A stretch of DNA of 64,000 nt from Agrobacterium pusense (GTDB taxonomy: Bacteria > Pseudomonadota > Alphaproteobacteria > Rhizobiales > Rhizobiaceae): NCBI RefSeq assembly GCF_900102105.1, contig NZ_FNBB01000005.1:186001-250000 (forward strand), given 5' to 3'. The notes beneath the pieces were generated by a model, which saw only the letters and a list, made by a program, of their open reading frames with translations, made no database searches and had not been told where the DNA came from. Shown here in pieces: positions 57,639 through 64,000 of this stretch. Position 1 is the stretch's first letter. Every line of letters starts with the position of its first letter. The translations under genes and the position numbers were made by a program.

Positions 57639-57705
57639 GCAACGTCATGTGTTTTCTTCGTCCCGCTCGACGCGCCTCATTTTTAAGGAATTAGCCCCCG
57701 GACAT

Positions 57706-57734
57706 TTGTTTTCCTGTAACAAGCATCATATAAG
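57706..57734 (+). promoter_or_regulatory. Sigma-70-type promoter of the spermidine genes, TTGTTT-N17-TATAAG
   Basis: TTGTTT at 57706-57711 and TATAAG at 57729-57734 with 17 bases between, giving a leader of about 40 bases before the nspC start. Confidence 0.55.
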
Positions 57735-57782
57735 GCCCATCATCCAAGACCGACCTTGACTTCAATCAATATGTGAAACGAG

Positions 57783-58880
57783 ATGCTGCAGACGCCATAT
57801 TACCTCATCGACAAGACAAAACTTCTTCGCAACATGGAGAAGATTGCCTATGTGCGGGAAAAATCCGGTGCCAAGGCGCTCTTGGCGTTGAAATGCTTCG
57901 CCACCTGGTCGGTGTTCGACTTCATGTCGCAATATATGGATGGCACCACTTCCTCCTCGCTCTATGAAGTCCGTCTTGGCCGCGAGAAATTCGGCGGTGA
58001 AACCCATGCCTACTCCGTTGCCTATGCCGATTACGAGATCGACGAGGTGATTGCGAATGCCGACAAGATCATCTTCAATTCCATTGGCCAGCTGGAGCGC
58101 TTTGCCGACAAGGCGTCCGGCATCACGCGCGGTCTGCGCCTCAATCCGCAGGTCAGCTCCTCGAGCTTCGATCTCGCCGATCCCGCACGTCCGTTCAGCC
58201 GCCTTGGCGAATGGGATGTCGCCAAGGTCGACAAGGTCATGGATCGCATTTCCGGTTTCATGATCCACAATAACTGCGAAAACAGCGATTTTGCCCTGTT
58301 CGACCGCATGCTGACGCAGATCGAGGAAAAATTCGGATCGCTGCTGTCGCGTGCTGAATGGGTCAGCCTCGGCGGGGGCATTCATTTCACTGGCGACGAC
58401 TACCCGCTCGACCAGTTCTGCGACCGTCTGCGTGCCTTCTCAGAAAAATACGGTGTGCAGGTGTATCTTGAGCCGGGCGAAGCCTCGATCACGAAGAGCA
58501 CGACGCTCGAAGTGACGGTTCTCGACACGCTGTTCAACGGCAAGAACCTCGCGATCGTCGACAGCTCCATCGAAGCGCACATGCTCGATCTTCTGATCTA
58601 TCGTGAGAGCGCCAAGGTATCGCCGAACGAGGGCGAACATCCCTATATGGTTTGCGGCAAGTCCTGCCTCGCTGGCGATATTTTCGGCGATTTCCGTTTC
58701 GACAAGGAGCTGAAAGTGGGTGACCGCATCTCCTTCCAGGACGCAGCCGGTTACACCATGGTCAAGAAAAACTGGTTCAACGGCGTGAAGATGCCGACGA
58801 TCGCCATCAAGGAACTCGACGGCTCGGTTCGCGCCGTCCGTGAATTCGACTTTGCCGATTTCGAGCAAAGCCTGTCTTAA
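57783..58880 (+). CDS. nspC: Carboxy(nor)spermidine decarboxylase
   Basis: A 365-residue PLP enzyme of the alanine-racemase-fold decarboxylases. The lysine that binds PLP lies in AKALLALKCFATWSVFDFM (about 32-40), SLGGGIHF is the glycine-rich phosphate loop, YLEPGEASI and the CGKSCLAGDIFGDF active-site cysteine region follow. Length and motifs match NspC. It decarboxylates carboxyspermidine to spermidine, the last step of the alternative spermidine pathway that Agrobacterium uses instead of S-adenosylmethionine decarboxylase. It is followed 59 bases later by the matching dehydrogenase. Confidence 0.93.
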   Translation: MLQTPYYLIDKTKLLRNMEKIAYVREKSGAKALLALKCFATWSVFDFMSQYMDGTTSSSLYEVRLGREKFGGETHAYSVAYADYEIDEVIANADKIIFNSIGQLERFADKASGITRGLRLNPQVSSSSFDLADPARPFSRLGEWDVAKVDKVMDRISGFMIHNNCENSDFALFDRMLTQIEEKFGSLLSRAEWVSLGGGIHFTGDDYPLDQFCDRLRAFSEKYGVQVYLEPGEASITKSTTLEVTVLDTLFNGKNLAIVDSSIEAHMLDLLIYRESAKVSPNEGEHPYMVCGKSCLAGDIFGDFRFDKELKVGDRISFQDAAGYTMVKKNWFNGVKMPTIAIKELDGSVRAVREFDFADFEQSLS

Positions 58881-58939
58881 ACCCTGTTTCAACATCCAAC
58901 GAAGCTCATCCCTGCGGGGAAAAGGAGGCATCACCTGAA

Positions 58940-60178
58940 ATGAAGAAGAACGTTCTGATCATCGGCGCCGGTGGCGTAGCACAGGTCGTGGCGCATAAAT
59001 GCGCCCAGAACAGCGATGTATTGGGAGACATTCATATTGCGTCACGGACTTTGGAAAAGTGCCGCAAGATTGTCGAGTCCGTACGCGAAAAGAAGAGCCT
59101 CAAGACAGATGTGAAACTTGAGGCCCATGCGCTTGACGCGATGGATATCGAGGCGACGAAAGCCTTGATCAACAAGACCGGCGTACAGATCGTCATCAAT
59201 GTCGGTTCGGCTTTCGTCAACATGTCCGTTCTTCGTGCCTGCATGGACACGGGTGTTGCCTATATGGATACGGCGATCCACGAGGATCCCACCAAGATCT
59301 GCGAGACGCCGCCGTGGTATGGAAACTACGAGTGGAAGCGTGCTGAAGAATGCAAGGAGAAGGGCATTACTGCCATTCTCGGTGTCGGTTTTGACCCGGG
59401 TGTCGTCAACGCCTATGCGCGTCTTGCCAAGGATGAGTATTTCGACAAGGTCACCTCGGTCGATATCGTCGACATCAATGCCGGCAGCCATGGCCGCTGG
59501 TTCTCCACCAACTTCGATCCGGAAATCAACTTCCGTGAGTTCACCGGGGTCGTCTATTCCTGGCAGAATGGCCAGTGGCAGACCAACCAGATGTTCGAAG
59601 TCGGCCAGGAATTCGATCTGCCTGTCGTCGGCAAGCAGAAGGCCTATATGACCGGCCATGACGAAGTGCATTCGCTGTCCAAGAACATGGACGGCGCCGA
59701 TGTCCGCTTCTGGATGGGGTTCGGCGATCACTATATCAATGTCTTCACCGTGCTGAAGAACCTCGGGCTGCTCTCCGAAAAGCCGGTCAAGACGGCTGAA
59801 GGTCTGGAAGTCGTGCCGCTGAAGGTGGTCAAGGCCGTGCTGCCCGATCCGTCTTCGCTGGCGCCCGATTATGTCGGCAAGACCTGCATTGGTGATATCG
59901 TCAAGGGTATCAAGGACGGCAAGGAACGCGAAGTCTTCATCTACAACGTGGCTGACCATAAGGAAGCCTATGAAGAAGTCGGCTCGCAGGGCATTTCCTA
60001 CACAGCTGGCGTTCCGCCGGTTGCTGCCGCCATGTTGATAGCGACAGGCGAATGGGATGTGAAGCAGATGGCAAACGTTGAAGAACTGCCACCGAAGCCG
60101 TTCCTGAACCTTCTGAACAAGATCGGTCTTCCGAACCGCATCAAGGACGAAAACGGCGACCGCGCGCTGGAATTCTGA
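58940..60178 (+). CDS. Carboxy(nor)spermidine dehydrogenase (saccharopine-dehydrogenase-like)
   Basis: A 412-residue NADPH-dependent enzyme. VLIIGAGGVAQVVAHKCAQ is the Rossmann motif, INVGSAFVNMSVLRACMDTGVAYMDTA and TAILGVGFDPGVVNAYARLA are typical of carboxynorspermidine synthase (LYS1 branch). It condenses aspartate semialdehyde with putrescine to carboxyspermidine, which NspC decarboxylates. AAAAGGAGG lies upstream of the ATG. Aspartate semialdehyde depends on aspartokinase, encoded 2.5 kb downstream. A strong terminator ends the pair. Confidence 0.92.
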   Translation: MKKNVLIIGAGGVAQVVAHKCAQNSDVLGDIHIASRTLEKCRKIVESVREKKSLKTDVKLEAHALDAMDIEATKALINKTGVQIVINVGSAFVNMSVLRACMDTGVAYMDTAIHEDPTKICETPPWYGNYEWKRAEECKEKGITAILGVGFDPGVVNAYARLAKDEYFDKVTSVDIVDINAGSHGRWFSTNFDPEINFREFTGVVYSWQNGQWQTNQMFEVGQEFDLPVVGKQKAYMTGHDEVHSLSKNMDGADVRFWMGFGDHYINVFTVLKNLGLLSEKPVKTAEGLEVVPLKVVKAVLPDPSSLAPDYVGKTCIGDIVKGIKDGKEREVFIYNVADHKEAYEEVGSQGISYTAGVPPVAAAMLIATGEWDVKQMANVEELPPKPFLNLLNKIGLPNRIKDENGDRALEF

Positions 60179-60210
60179 GCACAGGCGTTTTGAGAATTGA
60201 GACAAAATAA

Positions 60211-60236
60211 AAGCCCCGCGAGAGCGGGGCTTTTTG
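60211..60236 (+). terminator. Terminator of the spermidine operon
   Basis: AAGCCCCGC and GCGGGGCTT form a 9-bp stem with a short loop, followed by TTTTT. Confidence 0.9.
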
Positions 60237-60283
60237 TTGAATCTGTCGACCTGAATCGATTGCAAAGTTTTCGCATCCCCACT

Positions 60284-60401
60284 CCGTCACCCCGGACTTG
60301 ATCCGGGGTCTAGCGCGATCAAGTCTTTGATCGCAAAAGGGTCTTCTCACGACGCAGACGCGTCGTGGCTGGATGCCGGATCAGGTCCGGCATGACGGAG
60401 G
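60284..60401. repeat. 118-bp palindromic intergenic repeat, copy 2 (inverted relative to copy 1)
   Basis: The reverse complement of this segment aligns end to end with 11833-11950. Differences include a compensatory pair: ACGGCG...CGCCGT in copy 1 is ACGACG...CGTCGT here, keeping the stem. It again sits between convergent genes (spermidine operon and the helicase). This indicates a selected RNA or DNA secondary structure. Confidence 0.85.
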
Positions 60402-60473
60402 AGGTCGTCGACCGGCTTGAGTCCCACAAAAAGGGACTCATTTTCTTGCAAGAGCTAAAAACGAAGGGCGTCC

Positions 60474-62321
60474 TCAGCCCTTTGTCGGCTTTGGCCCACG
60501 CTTTTCGAATGGCTTGTCCTTCTTGCCCTCATATTTCGGCTTGTCGCCAAAGGGCTTTTTCTTTTTCCAGGGCTTGTCTTCGCCCTTGCGATCATCGCGG
60601 GGGGCGCTCGCGTTGTCGGACTTGCTGAACTTCCGCTGGGCCTTGGCCGGCCGCGTGTCTTCGCGGAAGCCGCCAGTCATCTCGGGTTTGCCCTCAAGCG
60701 CCTTGAGGCGAATGCCCTTTTCCAGTGTCATGTCCTTGCCGATGGCGGAAGTGAAACGGTCGACGGCATCGGCTGCCAGTTCCACGAAGGTTTCGGTCTG
60801 TTGCATGCGGATCGCCCCGATATCCTGGCGGGTGATCTTGCCGAAACGGCAGAGCATCGGGATAAGCCAGCGCGGTTCTGCACTCTGCTTGCGACCGACA
60901 GACAGGGAGAACCAGGCACTGTCGGAGAAATCGGACCTGTCGCGGCGCGGAGCGTTGTTTTCGGGTGTTTCGAAAATGTCGCGGCGCGGCTTGCGGGTGT
61001 TATCAAGCGCGACTTCAAAAATGTCTTCCGGTGCCGAACGCCCCGCATGATAAAGGCGCACGAAGGCCGCCGCGACTTTTTCCGCGCCATGCTGTTCCAG
61101 CAACTTGGTCACGAAATCGCGTTCGTCATCCGCCACTGCTTCGCTGAGCGTAGGATCGGCCAGAAGCCGGGCGCCGTCGCGCTCGACGATCTCTTCAACG
61201 GAGGGTGGGTGTACCCATGCGGCACTGACCTTGGCGCCTTCGAGCAGGCGCTCGGCCTTGCGGCGCTGGCTGACCGGCACCACGATGGCGCTGACGCCTT
61301 TCTGACCGGCGCGGCCGGTACGGCCGGAACGGTGCAGAAGCGTTTCGGAATTGGTCGGCAGGTCGGCATGGATGACGAGTTCGAGGCCGGGCAGGTCGAT
61401 GCCGCGGGCGGCAACGTCTGTCGCCACGCAAACGCGGGCGCGGCCGTCACGCATGGCCTGTAGGGCATGTGTGCGCTCGTTCTGCGTCAGTTCGCCGGAG
61501 AGAGCCACGACGGAGAAGCCACGATTGTTCAGGCGGGCCGTCAGATGGTTCACCGCGGCGCGGGTGGAGCAGAACACGATGGCGTTGCGGGCTTCGTAAA
61601 AGCGCAGCGCATTGATGATGGCGTTCTCGCGATCGGAAGGCGAAACCAGAAGCGCGCGATATTCGATATCCACATGCTGCTTCTGTTCGGAAGCGGTGGC
61701 GATGCGCACGGCGTTCTTCTGGTAGCTTTCGGCCAGCTTGGCGATGCTGCGCGGCACGGTGGCCGAGAACATCAGCGTGCGGCGATCTTCGGGCGATTCC
61801 TCCAGAATGAATTCAAGATCTTCACGGAAGCCGAGGTCGAGCATTTCGTCGGCTTCGTCGAGCACGACAGCGCGGATCGATGAGAGATCGAGTGCATTGC
61901 GCTTGATGTGGTCGCAGAGACGGCCGGGCGTGCCGACGACGATATGCGCGCCGCGCTCCAGCGCCCGGCGCTCATTGCGGATATCCATGCCGCCGACGCA
62001 GGAGGCGATGGAGACACCGGCAAATTCGTAAAGCCATTCCAGCTCGCGCTTGACCTGCATGGCCAGTTCGCGTGTGGGGGCGATGGCAAGCGCCAGAGGG
62101 GCAGCGGCCTGGCCGAAACGGGTGTTGTCACGCAGCAGCGTGGTCGCAAGCGCGATGCCGAAGGCAACGGTCTTGCCGGAACCGGTCTGCGCGGAAACCA
62201 GCGCGTCCTTGTCGGCAAGTTCCGGCGCAAGCATGGCCTGCTGCACGGGGGTCAAATCTTTGTAGCCGCGTTTTTCCAACGCCTGCGCGATCGCCGGGGC
62301 GATACCCTGGGTGTCTGTCAT
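60474..62321 (-). CDS. DEAD-box ATP-dependent RNA helicase (DeaD/DbpA-like)
   Basis: A 615-residue helicase. All core motifs appear in order: Q motif (GYKDLTPVQQAML), I (SAQTGSGKT, about 44-52), Ia (APTRELAMQV), II (VLDEADEML), III (FSATVP), V (ATDVAARGIDL) and VI (HRSGRTGRAG). After the core, a DbpA-type RNA-binding domain is likely at about 455-530 (WFSLSVGRKQSAEPRWLIPML, IGAIRMQQTETFVELA), then a basic tail of about 70 residues rich in K, R, P and D. It probably acts in ribosome assembly or cold-stress RNA remodelling. No partner genes lie next to it. Confidence 0.92.
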   Translation of the reverse strand: MTDTQGIAPAIAQALEKRGYKDLTPVQQAMLAPELADKDALVSAQTGSGKTVAFGIALATTLLRDNTRFGQAAAPLALAIAPTRELAMQVKRELEWLYEFAGVSIASCVGGMDIRNERRALERGAHIVVGTPGRLCDHIKRNALDLSSIRAVVLDEADEMLDLGFREDLEFILEESPEDRRTLMFSATVPRSIAKLAESYQKNAVRIATASEQKQHVDIEYRALLVSPSDRENAIINALRFYEARNAIVFCSTRAAVNHLTARLNNRGFSVVALSGELTQNERTHALQAMRDGRARVCVATDVAARGIDLPGLELVIHADLPTNSETLLHRSGRTGRAGQKGVSAIVVPVSQRRKAERLLEGAKVSAAWVHPPSVEEIVERDGARLLADPTLSEAVADDERDFVTKLLEQHGAEKVAAAFVRLYHAGRSAPEDIFEVALDNTRKPRRDIFETPENNAPRRDRSDFSDSAWFSLSVGRKQSAEPRWLIPMLCRFGKITRQDIGAIRMQQTETFVELAADAVDRFTSAIGKDMTLEKGIRLKALEGKPEMTGGFREDTRPAKAQRKFSKSDNASAPRDDRKGEDKPWKKKKPFGDKPKYEGKKDKPFEKRGPKPTKG

Positions 62322-62711
62322 CTACCGTCTTTCGGATATGAAGCCGCCCGCATCCGCCCGAAACCAATAGATCCTAAAGTCTCCGGGGCAGCCGATACAG
62401 GCCATTTCGGCCATCTGGCCGGTTGCATTGCCGCGCTCATACTGCGAATGGGCCGATTTGTACAGTGCACCGCGGTACGGTCTTTTGCGGGTGCTTTATC
62501 CCGCCGGCGCGTCAGTGCGCCATTGTTGCATGTTCAGGCTCCCGAAAAAGGCGTACCGCATGGTTCATAAACGGCATTGCGTGGCCCCCGCCTTTTCGCT
62601 AAGAGACCCGCAACTTGAGGCTCTTTGTCAGGAAGAGCCGACTGGGTTTGTTCTTGTCCGTCCGTCTTTTGAAAGAGCCGGCGGGAAAATGGGATGGTAC
62701 TGGTCAAGGCT
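62322..62711. other. Intergenic region upstream of lysC
   Basis: About 390 bases between the divergent helicase and lysC genes. I see no convincing gene. A GGCTCTT/AAGAGCC hairpin (62619-62625 with 62633-62639) lies in the probable lysC leader. I find no recognisable lysine riboswitch. Promoters must be here for both directions but I cannot place them with confidence. Confidence 0.5.
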
Positions 62712-63989
62712 ATGGCTCGCATTGTCATGAAATTCGGCGGCACGTCCGTCGCGAACCTCGAACGCATTCACAATGTCGCCCGGCATGTGAAACGCGAAGT
62801 GGATGCCGGCCATGAAGTGGCTGTGGTCGTTTCCGCCATGTCCGGTAAAACCAACGAATTGGTTGACTGGGTGCAGAACGCAGCAAAGATTACGGGGAGC
62901 AATGCCGCCTCCTTTTATGATGCGCGCGAATATGACGCGGTTGTCGCATCCGGCGAGCAGGTGACGTCAGGTCTTCTGGCGATCACGCTGCAATCCATGG
63001 GCATCAATGCGCGCTCCTGGCAGGGCTGGCAGATCCCGATCCGCACCGATAATGCGCATGGCGCCGCCCGCATTCTCGAGATTGACGGCTCGGATATCGT
63101 GAAACGCATGGGCGAGGGCCAGGTTGCCGTTGTTGCCGGCTTCCAGGGCATCGGTCCCGATAACCGCATTGCAACGCTTGGCCGCGGCGGCTCCGACACC
63201 TCGGCCGTTGCCATTGCCGCTGCCGTGAAGGCGGATCGTTGCGACATCTATACGGATGTCGATGGCGTCTACACGACCGATCCGCGCATCGAGCCCAAGG
63301 CTCGCCGCATGAAAAAGATCGCCTTCGAGGAAATGCTCGAAATGGCGTCGCTCGGTGCCAAGGTCCTGCAGGTCCGCTCGGTCGAGCTTGCCATGGTACA
63401 CAAGGTGCGCACCTTCGTTCGCTCCAGTTTCGAGGATCCCGATGCGCCGGGCATGGGCGACCTCATCAACCCGCCCGGTACTTTGATTTGTGACGAGGAT
63501 GAAATCGTGGAACAGGAAGTCGTAACCGGCATCGCCTATGCCAAGGATGAAGCACAGATCTCGCTGCGCCGCGTGGCCGACCGTCCGGGCGTCTCCGCCG
63601 CGATCTTCGGGCCTCTGGCGGAAGCGCACATCAATGTCGACATGATCGTGCAGAACATTTCCGAAGACGGTTCGCGCACCGACATGACCTTTACCGTTCC
63701 TTCGGGCGACGTTGCCAAGGCGCTTAAGGTTCTCGATGACAACAAGGCCCAGATCGGCTTCGACGTTGCACAGAACGAAACCGGCCTCGCCAAGGTTTCG
63801 GTCATCGGCATTGGCATGCGCAGCCACGCGGGCGTTGCCGCCAGCGCGTTCAAGGCACTGGCCGAGAAGAACATCAACATCAAGGCGATCACCACGTCCG
63901 AGATCAAGATTTCGATCCTGATCGATGGCGCCTATGCCGAACTTGCGGTTCGCACTTTGCATTCTGCTTACGGCCTCGATAAGAGCTAA
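62712..63989 (+). CDS. lysC: Aspartokinase
   Basis: A 425-residue aspartate kinase of the alpha-proteobacterial/LysC type. RIVMKFGGTSVANLERI begins the kinase domain, GRGGSDTSAVAIAAAVKADRCDIYTDVDGVYTTDPRI is its core, and two ACT domains from about 260 on (DEAQISLRRVADRPGVSAAIF; LAKVSVIGIGMRSHAGVAA) provide feedback control by lysine or threonine. The internal ATG at 62712 gives the canonical MARIVMKFGG start; an in-frame ATG 18 bases earlier is possible but atypical. It phosphorylates aspartate, first step to lysine, methionine, threonine and to the aspartate semialdehyde used in spermidine synthesis. Confidence 0.94.
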   Translation: MARIVMKFGGTSVANLERIHNVARHVKREVDAGHEVAVVVSAMSGKTNELVDWVQNAAKITGSNAASFYDAREYDAVVASGEQVTSGLLAITLQSMGINARSWQGWQIPIRTDNAHGAARILEIDGSDIVKRMGEGQVAVVAGFQGIGPDNRIATLGRGGSDTSAVAIAAAVKADRCDIYTDVDGVYTTDPRIEPKARRMKKIAFEEMLEMASLGAKVLQVRSVELAMVHKVRTFVRSSFEDPDAPGMGDLINPPGTLICDEDEIVEQEVVTGIAYAKDEAQISLRRVADRPGVSAAIFGPLAEAHINVDMIVQNISEDGSRTDMTFTVPSGDVAKALKVLDDNKAQIGFDVAQNETGLAKVSVIGIGMRSHAGVAASAFKALAEKNINIKAITTSEIKISILIDGAYAELAVRTLHSAYGLDKS

Positions 63990-64000
63990 GCCGAGACATC

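Noticed and set aside
60417-60437. GAGTCCC/GGGACTC hairpin after the helicase gene
   Set aside because: It has no U run in the helicase direction, so I did not call it a terminator for that gene.
62341-62711. Lysine riboswitch before lysC
   Set aside because: The region shows only a simple hairpin and none of the multi-stem layout of lysine riboswitches, which are also not expected in this group.

Overview
The window looks like chromosomal DNA of a Rhizobiaceae bacterium, most likely an Agrobacterium. Reasons: a galactarolactone cycloisomerase that closely matches the one I remember from A. fabrum, the NepR-EcfG-PhyR general stress response core with HWE-type kinases, the carboxyspermidine route to spermidine (NspC plus its dehydrogenase), an Lrp-type PutR beside PutA, and a CCUCCUCCC-loop small RNA typical of alphaproteobacteria. 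I saw no tRNA, rRNA, insertion sequence, phage gene or CRISPR array. This is dense chromosomal sequence, not a mobile island.

Layout. 1-8.1 kb: end of an unknown gene, a YdfG-type reductase, a three-hairpin anti-Shine-Dalgarno sRNA, then an M24 peptidase and a dppABCDF peptide importer. 8.1-11.8 kb: sugar-acid genes (mannitol/fructuronate dehydrogenase family, GntR regulator, gci). 11.8-14.1 kb: an intergenic palindrome repeat, an LLM flavin oxidoreductase and a LysR regulator. 14.2-24.2 kb: one long operon joining a branched-chain-type ABC importer to a GMC oxidoreductase, a 3-hydroxyisobutyrate-type dehydrogenase, acetoacetyl-CoA synthetase and 3-hydroxybutyrate dehydrogenase. 24.3-36.3 kb: membrane glucose dehydrogenase and small stress-type genes, followed by a three-gene set of N-formylglutamate amidohydrolase-like, DUF1704/QEGLA metallopeptidase-like and GshB-like ATP-grasp proteins. 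36.3-38.7 kb: UDP-glucuronate epimerase and UDP-glucose dehydrogenase. 39-45.5 kb: a DMT permease, a LysR-amaB pair and an ssuACB sulfonate importer. 45.5-49.8 kb: putA and putR. 49.9-57.6 kb: the general stress response locus (ecfG, nepR, phyR, two HWE kinases, a candidate sRNA), a PRC-barrel protein, galE and a YqjD/YqjE-like pair. 57.8-64 kb: spermidine genes, a second copy of the repeat, a DEAD-box helicase and lysC.

The main theme is the stress response. I found exact GGAAC-N16/17-CGTT promoters, the EcfG consensus, at six intergenic places, each correctly oriented in front of a gene or operon: the TIGR02587 operon, the PfpI operon, phyR, the first HWE kinase, the PRC-barrel gene and the yqjD-like gene. 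Looser GGAAC-N18/19-TT matches precede nepR-ecfG, the amidohydrolase/QEGLA/ATP-grasp operon, gcd, the yciE-like gene, mgtC and the candidate sRNA. The window therefore appears to carry the sigma factor, its regulators and a substantial part of its regulon, including two observations worth testing: a GsrN-like sRNA with two C-rich loops between the two kinases, and a stress-linked ligase/peptidase/amidohydrolase module that resembles a peptide-tagging and trimming system.
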